Part shown: one piece after another, positions 41,922-51,025 of the stretch | Layout: the number at the start of each line of letters is the position of its first letter | How positions within the stretch are numbered: the stretch's first letter is position 1 | Origin: Dysgonomonas sp. UBA7710 | GTDB lineage: Bacteria; Bacteroidota; Bacteroidia; Bacteroidales; Dysgonomonadaceae | NCBI RefSeq assembly: GCF_002482385.1 | Contig: NZ_DLFW01000024.1 | Coordinates: 62,001 to 126,000 of the forward strand | DNA: 64,000 nucleotides | Reading direction: 5' to 3' | Program-made: the position numbers and the translations under genes | Notes under the pieces: model-generated | Databases searched by the model: none | What the model saw: the letters and a program-made list of their open reading frames with translations, nothing else | What the model was told of the DNA's origin: nothing

Positions 41922-42377
41922 TCAGTATCTGTTGTTCTCAAACATTTCCCCCAAACGGATAAAGAAATTCTTCTTTCTGCGCCGTATACGTTGGTTTTCG
42001 CCTGACGACATCATTATCCTTTCAAACGAAGTTTCACCTCTTTCCATTGCTTTTATTGCATGGTAGATAACACCCCAGTCGGGTAAACCTCCCAAATTTC
42101 GGTCGTCGATAAACATATCGGCATTCAACTTGCGCGAGGCAGAATAAACATCTTCATCGGGATGGTTCTTGTTGGCTGCATAGAATTTCAGCCCTTTCTT
42201 TTCGCAATAGTTCACTGCCTCATGAAGTAAGTCGCCGTCGCGTACTGTCCACATAAGGAGAATGTGCCCGTCTTTCTGTAGCTGGAGTAATGTCTCGATA
42301 GCAAAAGGTATTGCCTTGCCTATTTTAGGGTATTGGTGTTCTACGATTGTTCCGTCAAAATCTACTGCGATTACCAT
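41922..42377 (-). CDS. HAD-like hydrolase, BT0820-type
   Basis: The 151-residue protein begins AVDFDGTIVEHQYP (HAD motif I, DxDxT), has WTVRDG (motif II region) and the late acidic pair MFIDDRNLGGLP (motif IV). It lacks a cap domain. This size and text match the BT0820 family from Bacteroides, whose substrate is not known. The basic end RIRRRKKNFF is unusual. Confidence 0.75.
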   Translation of the reverse strand: MVIAVDFDGTIVEHQYPKIGKAIPFAIETLLQLQKDGHILLMWTVRDGDLLHEAVNYCEKKGLKFYAANKNHPDEDVYSASRKLNADMFIDDRNLGGLPDWGVIYHAIKAMERGETSFERIMMSSGENQRIRRRKKNFFIRLGEMFENNRY

Positions 42378-42496
42378 ATGTTTGATTGGTTACAAATTTT
42401 AAATTGCATTGTTGTTAAGAATGATACAAATATAAGAATAAATTACGGTTGCGAGTTACAAGATAATTCTTCACATCTCACTTTCATTCTTCACTT

Positions 42497-43120
42497 TCAC
42501 ATCCTGTACGATTCATTGAATAGCGTCCGGTTCAGTATCGAACGTCCGAGAGTGACTTCATCGGCGTATTCTATTTCATCTCCAATGGAAATTCCCCTGG
42601 CTATCATAGATACCTTTATATTGTAAGGCGCCAGCTTTTTATAGATGTAGAAGTTAGTGGTATCACCCTCCATTGTTGTGCTCAAGGCAAGAATGATTTC
42701 GTTGATATTTCCCTGCGACACACGTTTCACGAGGCTTTCTATCTCAAGGTCGGCAGGACCTATCCCGTCTATCGGGGAAATAATGCCGCCAAGTACATGA
42801 TATTGTCCTCTGAACTGCATGGTGTTTTCTATAGCCATTACCTCCTTTATGTTTTCCACCACACAGATTGTTGCGGCGTCCCGTGACTTATCCTGGCAAA
42901 TAGGACAAACCTCGGCATCACTTATATTGTGGCATACCTTGCAGTATTTTACTTCATGCTTCAAGGCTACCAGCGATTGGGCAAAACCGTCTACCATCGC
43001 ATCATCCTGCCTTAGCAGATGAAGGATTAGGCGTAAGGCCGTTTTACGACCTATGCCGGGCAGGCGGGCAAATTCATTTACTGCATTCTCCAGCAGCACG
43101 GAAGGATATTTTTGATTCAT
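42497..43120 (-). CDS. recR: Recombination protein RecR
   Basis: The 207-residue protein has the helix-hairpin-helix start (FARLPGIGRKTALRLILHLL), the four-Cys zinc finger (CKVCHNISDAEVCPIC, about 60-75) and the TOPRIM domain with VVENIKEVMAIENT. With RecO it loads RecA on gapped DNA. Length and start are typical. It leads the minus-strand run toward 40,167, though the 119-bp gap to the HAD gene leaves operon membership open. Confidence 0.97.
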   Translation of the reverse strand: MNQKYPSVLLENAVNEFARLPGIGRKTALRLILHLLRQDDAMVDGFAQSLVALKHEVKYCKVCHNISDAEVCPICQDKSRDAATICVVENIKEVMAIENTMQFRGQYHVLGGIISPIDGIGPADLEIESLVKRVSQGNINEIILALSTTMEGDTTNFYIYKKLAPYNIKVSMIARGISIGDEIEYADEVTLGRSILNRTLFNESYRM

Positions 43121-43330
43121 AAATATTACTCAAAATAGAAGTTCAAAGATAGAAATATTTTGAGAGTTTTCGTTCATCATACATAATAGCATAAAAAAAG
43201 AACTCGTTGCCGGATGCTTAATAAGCAGCATTCCAAAACTGTTTATTAATGTTAATCAGTAGTTGAAGCGATTATTGTAGAATAAAATTGTTCTATTATT
43301 TTCAACTACGCGCAATCAAAGATTGCTTGT

Positions 43331-43762
43331 GTTCCTTTTGCCCAAAGCCGCAAAAGGAACCAAAAACGCTTTGACGCCCACTTTATAGGCCGACCCATAA
43401 CGGACTCAAAGACTAAACGAAAAAACTCGCTCCGAATATTGTCTGATACGAATCGACCGATAAGCTCAGACACGTTTTCGTTTTTTAGTCTTTTTCGCCC
43501 TATGGGTACCCCGTCCATAAAGCATATGGCGTCCGCTGACGCACGACAAGGCTGGCGCATATTTGATCTAAGGGCTTTGCCTTCACTATGGCGTTAGCCT
43601 CTGCGCATTAGTTCCGCAGGCGGGGCACCCACACGGTGCAGCCGGCGTAGAAAGGGATTGGGCGATAGCCCGTTTGTCACTTTCAGCCGGCAAATCGGTT
43701 GTGGGTCGCCGAGGAACGGAGCGCTAGCCTTTTGCTTACTTTTGGGCAATGCCAAAAGTGAG
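43331..43762. repeat. Dispersed GC-rich repeat element bounded by hairpins
   Basis: The left edge has GTTCCTTTTGC and GCAAAAGGAAC as perfect 11-bp arms (43331-43360). The right edge has CTTACTTTTGG and CCAAAAGTGAG (43735-43762, one G-U). The interior is more GC-rich than its surroundings. Text such as CCCAAAGCCGCAAAAGGAACC is familiar from intergenic repeats in Bacteroidetes genomes. Confidence 0.5.
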
Positions 43763-43963
43763 GACAAGCCCAGGAGGGTGCGGCAGGTTTGAACCGAAAG
43801 ATAAAAGTTTTTACAAAGAACACTTACTAGGATTAGAAAAATCCAACGTTAAAATTCAACTGCTGATTCGCTTTATTAAATTAACGAATAATTTTCCCTA
43901 TACATCGTCAAATTAACTTATAATTGCAATATATTGTTAAAACTTGACAAACTTGACACTTTT

Positions 43964-43991
43964 CAGTTAACAGTAAACAGTCATCAGTTAA
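43964..43991. repeat. Tandem heptamers CAGTNAN, four units
   Basis: CAGTTAA, CAGTAAA, CAGTCAT, CAGTTAA. Same type as the prophage array at 12,402-12,436. A single unit also occurs at 50,935. Confidence 0.7.
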
Positions 43992-44094
43992 CAACTCGTA
44001 TCTTGTTTACTCGTATCTCAAAAAAAGTTACAAAAGTTACACGGAAAGTAATTAAGAATGAATAATTAATAATTACTTTTTGCCCTCTCTGTAG

Positions 44095-44257
44095 CCCCTT
44101 GGGGCAGGGCTGTTAAGTTCTGATTTCTTATATACTCTTTGTCATGTTGAACGAAGTGAAACATCTCTTAAATCGAATGAGATCCTTCGTTCCACTCAGG
44201 ATGACAGCAGAGAATAACAGAACAAAGTGAAGAACTTAACAGCCCTGCCCCAAGGGG
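44095..44257. repeat. Nested inverted repeat, MITE-like
   Basis: Perfect 27-bp arms at 44,095-44,121 and 44,231-44,257 (key text CCCCTTGGGGCAGGGC) enclose a second, imperfect inverted repeat at 44,140-44,206 that begins TGTCATGTTGAACGAAG and ends CACTCAGGATGACA. The inner part resembles a widespread bacterial intergenic repeat (TGTCATTCTGAGCGAAG type). No transposase gene is nearby. Confidence 0.7.
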
Positions 44258-44397
44258 AGCTTGGAGGGGCCAATCAATACATCAAAGAGCTAAAGGCTAT
44301 TCACTAATACATAGATAAACTTTTTTAAAAAGAGTAAATTTCGTGCGTTTGCCCTAATAATCACATTATAATCTATACATCACCTGTTAAAAATCGG

Positions 44398-44405
44398 TAT
44401 ATTTG
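44398..44405 (+). promoter_or_regulatory. Promoter -7 element of the DPP IV gene
   Basis: TATATTTG matches TAnnTTTG, 25 bp before the ATG at 44,431. Confidence 0.55.
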
Positions 44406-44430
44406 CAAGAAATAAAAATCATATAAAAGC

Positions 44431-46584
44431 ATGAAGGACATTTTTGGATTGTTGATTATTAGCCTGTTCTTTACAACAGCTAACGCGCAACGTTTAGACC
44501 TCAGGGATATCAATTCCGGGAAATATTACGCCCGTGGCGTACAGCCTGTAACATCGTCAGTTGACGGAGAATCATATTTTCAGGCCGACAGAGACAATAA
44601 AATGATTATCAAATATTCGTATAAAACAGGCTTGCCTACCGATACGATTTTTAATGTAAAGAAAGCACGCGATTGTACATTCGACTCATTCCAGGGCTTT
44701 CTGATAAGTCCCGACGAAAAACGATTGGTCGTATACAATGATTCCGAATCTATATACCGCCACTCTTTCAAAGCAAATTATTATTACTATGATGTGCGCC
44801 GCAACCTGGTGCGTAAACTAACCGAAAACAAAGGGAAGCAGTCTGTACCTGTATTCTCCCGCGACGGGCGTATGCTTGCTTATGTGATAGACAATAATAT
44901 ATGGCTGGCTAAATTCGATTATGATACAGAATCGCAGGTAACCAAAGACGGTGAAATAAATAAGATTATCAACGGAGGTACCGATTGGGTATACGAAGAA
45001 GAATTCGGAACGACCAGACTGATGGATTTTTCAGCCGACGGAAGCTTATTGGCATTTGTCCGTTTCGACGAAACCGCAGTACCGCAATATTCGATGCAGA
45101 TGTATAACAATCAGTTGTATCCATCGCTGTTTACATTCAAATACCCGAAAGCAGGCGAACAAAACTCGAGAGTAACATGTAATGTGTTCGATATAGATGC
45201 CAAGACTATCCGCAAAATGAATATTCCTGAAAGTACGGAGTACATCCCGCGTATAGAATTTCTTCCCACAGGTGACGAACTGGCTATTATGACACTAAAC
45301 CGTGATCAGAATAAATTTGAGATGTTCTTCACTAACGCCCGTTCTGCCGTTCCCCGCTCAGTATTGAACGAGGTGAATAGCCGCTATGTGGATTCCCAAT
45401 CGCTGAATACAATCCGGTTCTTTGGAAATCAGTTTACATATGTGAGCGAGAGAAGCGGCTATGCGCATATCTACCTGTACGACAATACAGGTGTAATGCA
45501 GAAACAACTGACTTCGGGCAATTACGATGTAACCGGCCTGCTTGCAGTAGACCCTGTTACAAAAACGGTATTCTACGAGGCTGCAGAAGAAAGTCCCTTG
45601 CAACGCGCCATTTATAAAGTAGATATGGTGAAAGGCATCAAAACAAAGCTATCGGCTAAACAAGGCACAAATGAAGCGGCATTCAGTCAAAACGGTAAAT
45701 ATTATATCAACAGCTACTCCAACGCCTCTACCCCAAAGATAACCACAGTGCACGACGCTACAGGCAAAGAACTGCGGGTACTGGAGGATAATGCCGCACT
45801 AAGTAAAACACTGGCATCGATGACTCTTCCCAAGAAAGAGTTTATTACCGTAAAATCGGCTGATGGCAGGGATCTGAATGCATATATAATGAAGCCTGCC
45901 GACTTTAATCCGTCTCATAAATACCCGCTCGTTATGGTACAATACAGTGGACCGGACTCTCAGCAGGTACAGGATCGTTACGGTATGGACTGGACAGATT
46001 ACCTGACTACTCAGGGCTTTATTGTGGCTTGTGTAGACGGACGCGGCACAGGAGCCAGAGGTGAAGAATTCCGCAAATGTACCTATATGAATCTGGGTAT
46101 CTATGAATCGGACGACCAGGTAGCTGCCGCTAAATACTTTGCCACACTTCCATATATCGACGGCAGCAAAATGGCAATCTGGGGATGGAGCTACGGAGGA
46201 TATAATGTACTGATGAGCATGAGCCGCGGTAACGGCACATTTAAAGCCGGAGTGGCAATTGCACCCGTAACCGACTGGCGCTTCTATGATTCGGTTTATA
46301 CTGAACGTTTTATGCGTACACCTCAGCAAAACAATGCCGGATATGAAGCCGGTTCGCCTGTCAATTTTGCAAATAAGCTGGAAGGAAATCTGCTATTGAT
46401 ACACGGCTCGGCAGATGATAATGTACATTTCCAGAATACAATGGACTATGCGGCAGCTCTGGTTAAAGCAAACAAGCAATTCGATATGTTTGTATTCACA
46501 GACAAAGACCATTCGATACGGGGTGCGGCTAACCGTACTTATCTGTATGAGAAAGTAATTAAGTTTTTAAAAACAAATATGTAA
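44431..46584 (+). CDS. Dipeptidyl peptidase IV (S9B family)
   Basis: The 717-residue exported enzyme has a signal peptide (1-19, ending TANAQ), an eight-bladed propeller with the substrate-binding double Glu in DWVYEEEF (185-192), and an alpha/beta hydrolase domain with catalytic S587 in GWSYGGY, Asp in GSADDNVH (D662 or D663) and H694 in DKDH. It removes X-Pro dipeptides from peptide N-termini in the periplasm. Spacing of the triad agrees with human DPP4. Related to the Porphyromonas gingivalis virulence peptidase. Own promoter and terminator. Confidence 0.95.
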   Translation: MKDIFGLLIISLFFTTANAQRLDLRDINSGKYYARGVQPVTSSVDGESYFQADRDNKMIIKYSYKTGLPTDTIFNVKKARDCTFDSFQGFLISPDEKRLVVYNDSESIYRHSFKANYYYYDVRRNLVRKLTENKGKQSVPVFSRDGRMLAYVIDNNIWLAKFDYDTESQVTKDGEINKIINGGTDWVYEEEFGTTRLMDFSADGSLLAFVRFDETAVPQYSMQMYNNQLYPSLFTFKYPKAGEQNSRVTCNVFDIDAKTIRKMNIPESTEYIPRIEFLPTGDELAIMTLNRDQNKFEMFFTNARSAVPRSVLNEVNSRYVDSQSLNTIRFFGNQFTYVSERSGYAHIYLYDNTGVMQKQLTSGNYDVTGLLAVDPVTKTVFYEAAEESPLQRAIYKVDMVKGIKTKLSAKQGTNEAAFSQNGKYYINSYSNASTPKITTVHDATGKELRVLEDNAALSKTLASMTLPKKEFITVKSADGRDLNAYIMKPADFNPSHKYPLVMVQYSGPDSQQVQDRYGMDWTDYLTTQGFIVACVDGRGTGARGEEFRKCTYMNLGIYESDDQVAAAKYFATLPYIDGSKMAIWGWSYGGYNVLMSMSRGNGTFKAGVAIAPVTDWRFYDSVYTERFMRTPQQNNAGYEAGSPVNFANKLEGNLLLIHGSADDNVHFQNTMDYAAALVKANKQFDMFVFTDKDHSIRGAANRTYLYEKVIKFLKTNM

Positions 46585-46610
46585 AAATAACTTTTTAAGA
46601 AAGTATAAAG

Positions 46611-46640
46611 GCAGGAGTTTAATAAGACTCCTGCTTTTTT
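46611..46640 (+). terminator. DPP IV gene terminator
   Basis: GCAGGAGT and ACTCCTGC pair around TTAATAAG, followed by six T. The 215 bp after it hold no gene, only the next promoter. Confidence 0.8.
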
Positions 46641-46854
46641 GTTTACTCATAACAGATTAGTTAAGACCGAACATTTTATATACCAACAAAATTATTTTAA
46701 TTCCTGATTAATATAAAACATATTCTTAGCTACATGCCGTACCATAATTTACATGTCTTAATATGGGAAAATGAATAATCAGGGACTACTGTCTTACCGA
46801 ATATCAATTTCTGATAAAAAACACGCTTATAATAACATATCGCGAACTTTTCAT

Positions 46855-46862
46855 TATCTTTG
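46855..46862 (+). promoter_or_regulatory. Promoter -7 element of the deaminase-protease operon
   Basis: TATCTTTG matches TAnnTTTG, 24 bp before ATG 46887. Confidence 0.55.
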
Positions 46863-46886
46863 TGCTTCGAAAAAGAGGTGAAGTAT

Positions 46887-47342
46887 ATGACTAAAAATAA
46901 GCAACAGCTGCTGGATGAACGTTATATGAGAATGGCAGCTATCTGGGCTGAAAATTCATACTGTGTACGCAGGAAAGTAGGAGCATTAATTGTAAAGGAT
47001 AAAATGATTATATCGGATGGATATAATGGCACTCCGGCCGGTTTTGAAAATATCTGCGAAGATGAGAACAATGAGACCAAGCCGTACGTTCTACATGCCG
47101 AAGCCAATGCCATAACAAAAGTAGCATGCTCTCACAATAGTAGTATGGGTGCGACAATGTATGTAACGACATCTCCTTGTATCGAATGCGCTAAATTGAT
47201 TATCCAGGCAGGTATTAAACGGGTTGTTTACAACCAGAAATACCGGCGCAGCGACGGCGCGGCATTATTGGAACGTGCCGGAATTGAAGTTGTTCTTATC
47301 GAAATGGACGAAACTGAAAATAATAATAGAGTCAAAGAATAA
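46887..47342 (+). CDS. dCMP deaminase family protein (ComEB-like)
   Basis: From ATG 46887 the product has 151 residues (an in-frame TTG at 46860 lies inside the -7 element and is rejected). The zinc site is intact: HAEANAI with the catalytic Glu and PCIEC further on. GYNGTPAGF near 50 is typical of dCMP deaminases. It would feed dUMP to thymidylate synthase. It ends at the base before the S41 protease start, so the two form an operon. Confidence 0.9.
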   Translation: MTKNKQQLLDERYMRMAAIWAENSYCVRRKVGALIVKDKMIISDGYNGTPAGFENICEDENNETKPYVLHAEANAITKVACSHNSSMGATMYVTTSPCIECAKLIIQAGIKRVVYNQKYRRSDGAALLERAGIEVVLIEMDETENNNRVKE

Positions 47343-48977
47343 ATGAAAAGTAAAAGGATATATATTTGGCTGCCCTTGTGCATCGCATTGAGTATCGCTG
47401 TAGGGATTCTCATTGGTAATTTATTTTCTGTGTTTACCCCTGTACGGAAAATATTCGGAGGTAGCAATAAACTGGAGACTATATTTGAATATGTAAATAA
47501 GTCGTACGTAGACACTGTCAACGTAAATGAATTGGTGGAAGATGCTATTCCTACGATTTTGGCCGGACTAGACCCCCACTCTGTATACATTTCGGCAGAA
47601 AATATGGCATATAGCGGCGATGAACTGGAAGGTCACTTCAGCGGAGTCGGAGTAGAATTTCTTATCAAGAACGATACGGTGAATATCGTGAACGTTATAC
47701 CAGGAGGACCATCTGAGGCAGTAGGTATCATTCCCGGCGACAGGCTGGTATATGTAAACGATAGCCTTTTTGTAGGGAAAGGACTTAGTGAAGAGAAGGT
47801 TTTCAAGACACTACGGGGTAAGAAAGATACCAAAGTTAAGATAAAAATAAAAAGGGATACAAGCCCCGACCTGATCGAATTTGAGGTTACCCGTGCCGAT
47901 GTACCTGTAAAAACAGTTCCGGTATCATATATGATAGATGATAAGATAGGATATATCAAAGTTACGAAATTCGGCAGTACAACTTATAATGAATTCATTA
48001 CGGCTATTGCAAAACTGAAAAGCCTGGGATGTGAATCATTTATCGTAGACCTCCAACAGAATACGGGTGGTTATATGGGTGCGGCAATAATGATGACAAA
48101 TGAATTCCTTGCAAACGGAAATATGATTGTCTATACCGAAGGCCGTGCTTATCCCCGCGAAAATGTATTCGCCGATGGTTCGGGCACATGTAAAGACAAC
48201 CAGCTGATCGTGCTTATTGACGAAGGAAGTGCTTCAGCCAGTGAGATCTTTGCAGGAGCCATGCAGGATAATGACAGAGGACTGATTGTCGGCCGCCGTT
48301 CGTTTGGAAAAGGTCTTGTACAAAACCGCTTTATGTTCAAAGACGGGTCGGCTTTACAATTGACTATCGCCCGTTATCATACTCCTTCGGGAAGATGTAT
48401 CCAAAAAGCATATAAAAAAGGTGACCGCACCGATTACGATATGGATATACTAAACAGGTATAACAGAGGGGAATTCTCGAACAGGGACAGTATAAAACTG
48501 GACAACCTCCCATTGTTCCATACTTTAGCGGGACGTCCCGTATACGGTGATGACGGTATATTGGCCGATGTATTCGTACCTCGCGATACGGTAGGAATCA
48601 ACTCTTATTACCTGAAAGTAGCTAACAGTGGTATGATGCGTGAATACTCTTTTGTCTATTCGGCCAAGAACAGGGATAAACTGAAAGGGTATAAGACATG
48701 GCAGGAGGCTCATAAATACCTGGCTGCTCAACCGATCGTAGATTATCTGGTAGAGTATGCATACAACAAAGGAATACGCCGCCAGCCATACCTGATCGAA
48801 GAATCCAGAAAACTGTTACAAGCACAAATGGAGGCAATCATCCTGCGGAACATCTTCGGAGAAGACGCATATTATCCGGTAGCACAGAAAGACGATCTGA
48901 TAATGAAAGAGGCGGTTAAACTACTCAAAGCTAATAAGGCAACTCCCGAAGCAATAAAGAGCGAACAATATAAATAG
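47343..48977 (+). CDS. C-terminal processing peptidase (S41 family)
   Basis: The 544-residue protein has an N-terminal membrane anchor or signal (about 7-28), a PDZ domain (about 80-180, EGHFSGVGVEF and IIPGDRLVYVN) and the S41 protease domain with S298 in GSASASE and K323 in SFGKG; their 25-residue spacing equals that of E. coli Prc. It trims or degrades periplasmic proteins from the C-terminus. The C-terminal 120 residues are helical. Followed by a terminator. Confidence 0.93.
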   Translation: MKSKRIYIWLPLCIALSIAVGILIGNLFSVFTPVRKIFGGSNKLETIFEYVNKSYVDTVNVNELVEDAIPTILAGLDPHSVYISAENMAYSGDELEGHFSGVGVEFLIKNDTVNIVNVIPGGPSEAVGIIPGDRLVYVNDSLFVGKGLSEEKVFKTLRGKKDTKVKIKIKRDTSPDLIEFEVTRADVPVKTVPVSYMIDDKIGYIKVTKFGSTTYNEFITAIAKLKSLGCESFIVDLQQNTGGYMGAAIMMTNEFLANGNMIVYTEGRAYPRENVFADGSGTCKDNQLIVLIDEGSASASEIFAGAMQDNDRGLIVGRRSFGKGLVQNRFMFKDGSALQLTIARYHTPSGRCIQKAYKKGDRTDYDMDILNRYNRGEFSNRDSIKLDNLPLFHTLAGRPVYGDDGILADVFVPRDTVGINSYYLKVANSGMMREYSFVYSAKNRDKLKGYKTWQEAHKYLAAQPIVDYLVEYAYNKGIRRQPYLIEESRKLLQAQMEAIILRNIFGEDAYYPVAQKDDLIMKEAVKLLKANKATPEAIKSEQYK

Positions 48978-48988
48978 AATAAAAAGAG

Positions 48989-49018
48989 AAGCATGAGATA
49001 TTAACTCATGCTTTTTTT
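48989..49018 (+). terminator. Terminator of the deaminase-protease operon
   Basis: AAGCATGAG and CTCATGCTT around ATATTAA, then seven T. It ends 10 bp before the convergent minus-strand gene. Confidence 0.8.
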
Positions 49019-49027
49019 ATGGGCTCA

Positions 49028-50227
49028 TCATTTCTCCGTTTCATTTACTATCAGATACCGGCTTGATAATTCTTTCCCGGATGCTTTCCGGAATGTTACA
49101 AGCTGATAAACCAAGACAAACCATACCAGCAGGCTCGGAAGTGCTTTTAGCGAGTATGGCCTTATAATCTCTCTCCTGATAAAGGCCGGAATTATGTCCG
49201 AGTTAGCGAAAAGAGTTAAAAACAGGGTGAATACAAATAAGATAAGCAGATATCTGTTCAGGGGCTTCTTCTGTATCAGAAACCATATAGCAACCCCGGT
49301 TACGGCTATGATGTAAGTGCTGTTTTCGGAGCCGGTACTGAAGAGGACGATAAAGATAAGGGTAGAAGCCAAAAGGCCATATTGATAAACCGGATTTCTG
49401 TATTCCTTTACCGGTATATATTGTAAAGCAAACAAAAGGACGGCGGGAATCAGAATAATCAGATTTGAGAATGTTAGCCCCGAAACCCTTTGCACCAGAC
49501 CTATTGCGGATATATTCTGATAGACCGAATCTGCATTCAATGTATTTTTCAACATCAGCGATTCGTACCAGTCCGCATAGCTTTGTACGATAAACTGAGG
49601 CGAAGAGATAATCATAGGTAATACAAAGAAAATAATCCCCCATAAGAATAAGTAGCCAATAAGTTTTGGTTTATGTTTTGAGAAAAAGAAGAATGCCAGC
49701 CCTACAATACCATACAGTTTTATAAATAGTCCCAGCATAATAAAACAAGCCGCCCAGAAATCCTTTTCCGACTTGATGCAAATGAAAGTTCCTATTATTA
49801 ATGCTGCTATAAGTGTATTTGTCTGGCTGTTAGTCGCATTCAGATATACTTCAAGTATGGCGATCCAATAGATGATAACTTTGCCTTTCCACGACATCGG
49901 AAGTTTATAGATCGCAATCAGTAATGTAGAGGCAATTACCATTTCCCATAAAGGTATTCCAAGGAAATCAGGTAAAAGGGCAAAAGGGGCTATGATAATA
50001 CTGAATAGCGGTCCGTAATGATTCGAGTCAAAATACTGGTCCGGGTATTCGGCATACAGGTTCACCTGCTCGATGGTATGGTAGAATACATGTTTGAATA
50101 TCTGGTAATTATTGGCCTTGTTCAGATGTCCCAGCCCTGCAACCAAAGCAGCACCAATCCATAAGACAAATATCAGGCGCTTATCATAGAAAACCGCTCT
50201 CTGAAAGAACTTGGAAAAGGAATTCAT
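49028..50227 (-). CDS. GT87/DUF2029 integral-membrane glycosyltransferase
   Basis: The 399-residue protein has about ten membrane spans. An early loop with YPDQYFDSNHYGPLFSI carries acidic residues at the outer face, and the segment NATNSQTNTLIAALI is typical of the DUF2029 (GT87) group, which uses polyprenyl-phosphate sugars as donors. It would add a sugar on the periplasmic side; substrate unknown. Isolated on the minus strand between plus-strand genes. Confidence 0.7.
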   Translation of the reverse strand: MNSFSKFFQRAVFYDKRLIFVLWIGAALVAGLGHLNKANNYQIFKHVFYHTIEQVNLYAEYPDQYFDSNHYGPLFSIIIAPFALLPDFLGIPLWEMVIASTLLIAIYKLPMSWKGKVIIYWIAILEVYLNATNSQTNTLIAALIIGTFICIKSEKDFWAACFIMLGLFIKLYGIVGLAFFFFSKHKPKLIGYLFLWGIIFFVLPMIISSPQFIVQSYADWYESLMLKNTLNADSVYQNISAIGLVQRVSGLTFSNLIILIPAVLLFALQYIPVKEYRNPVYQYGLLASTLIFIVLFSTGSENSTYIIAVTGVAIWFLIQKKPLNRYLLILFVFTLFLTLFANSDIIPAFIRREIIRPYSLKALPSLLVWFVLVYQLVTFRKASGKELSSRYLIVNETEK

Positions 50228-50301
50228 GACTATTATTCGTTGTTTTTTAGGATATTTCTTATTTTCAGCATCAAAAATAGGATAATATTACTGAAGAAAT
50301 G

Positions 50302-50309
50302 TATTTTTG
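50302..50309 (+). promoter_or_regulatory. Promoter -7 element for the cyclo-ligase gene
   Basis: TATTTTTG fits TAnnTTTG, 62 bp before ATG 50372; a leader of some 55 nt would result. Confidence 0.45.
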
Positions 50310-50371
50310 TCTGATATTTCTATATCAGGCTGGATTATGGTATATTTTTTTAGCCTCAATAGTTCAAAAAA

Positions 50372-50929
50372 ATGAGTAATATACAACAAGCGAAAGATAA
50401 ATTACGAAAAGAGATTTCTGCACTTAAAAAGAAATTTACTTCTGATGAATTATATAATCGTTCCCAGGAAGTACTATCTGTTCTTGAATTGACAGGGATA
50501 TTCCAGGAATCGAAGACAATATTTATATATAATAGTCTTGAAGACGAGGTGCAGACCTTCGACTTTATCCGTAAGTGGAGCTCCGGGAAAAACTTTTATC
50601 TCCCGGTGATTGAAAAAGACGAAATGGTTTTCAGGAGATGCACTTCCAATACATGTTTCCAACAATCGGCATTTGGCATTATGGAGCCTGTGGGTGAAAA
50701 TTACACTGATTATAAAAAGGTTGACCTGATAATAATTCCCGGAGTGGCATTTGACCGGAAAATGAACCGGATGGGTCGAGGTAAGGCTTATTATGATCGT
50801 TTTTTGCCCAAAGTAAAAGTACCTAAGCTGGGGATATGTTTCGAGTTCCAACTATTCGACGAAATACCTGCTGATAGAAATGATGTAAAAATGGATTATA
50901 TTGTATCAGAGAATGAATTGATTTGGTGA
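50372..50929 (+). CDS. 5-formyltetrahydrofolate cyclo-ligase
   Basis: The 185-residue enzyme shows the family signatures KDKLRKEISALKK at the start, IIPGVAFDRKMNRMGRGKAYYDRFL (the ATP and folate loop, near 125-150) and the C-terminal DYIVSENELI. It converts 5-formyl-THF to 5,10-methenyl-THF with ATP. purU, another folate gene, lies nearby at 54,121. Single gene with its own -7 element. Confidence 0.93.
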   Translation: MSNIQQAKDKLRKEISALKKKFTSDELYNRSQEVLSVLELTGIFQESKTIFIYNSLEDEVQTFDFIRKWSSGKNFYLPVIEKDEMVFRRCTSNTCFQQSAFGIMEPVGENYTDYKKVDLIIIPGVAFDRKMNRMGRGKAYYDRFLPKVKVPKLGICFEFQLFDEIPADRNDVKMDYIVSENELIW

Positions 50930-51025
50930 GGTACCAGTTAACAGAAGCTAATTCATTATTTATAATTTATAACTCATCATATAAAATATTATCTTTACGC
51001 CCAAAATAGAATCAGAAATTGAAGT

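Larger units (their letters stand above)
43121..44430. other. Gene-free repeat zone of 1.3 kb
   Basis: No believable protein gene is seen. Left to right it holds a GC-rich element bounded by hairpins (43,331-43,762), a four-unit CAGTNAN array (43,964-43,991) and a nested inverted repeat (44,095-44,257), then the promoter of the peptidase gene. An 84-codon minus-strand frame at 43,306-43,560 lies in the first element and is not convincing. Confidence 0.6.

Noticed and set aside
43306..43560. 84-codon minus-strand ORF
   Set aside because: It lies within the hairpin-bounded repeat element, has no start context or promoter and an Arg/Trp/Phe-rich composition typical of chance frames in GC-rich repeats.
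40111..44330. Shared text TACATAGATAAACTTTT near 40,120 and 44,310
   Set aside because: Two short A/T-rich matches in intergenic DNA; likely a remnant repeat, too weak to report as a feature.
45799..46329. 176-codon minus-strand ORF inside the DPP IV gene
   Set aside because: Fully covered by a well-supported enzyme gene; no promoter or known domain.
46860..46886. Longer start (TTG) of the dCMP deaminase gene
   Set aside because: It falls within the -7 promoter element and adds residues absent from the family.
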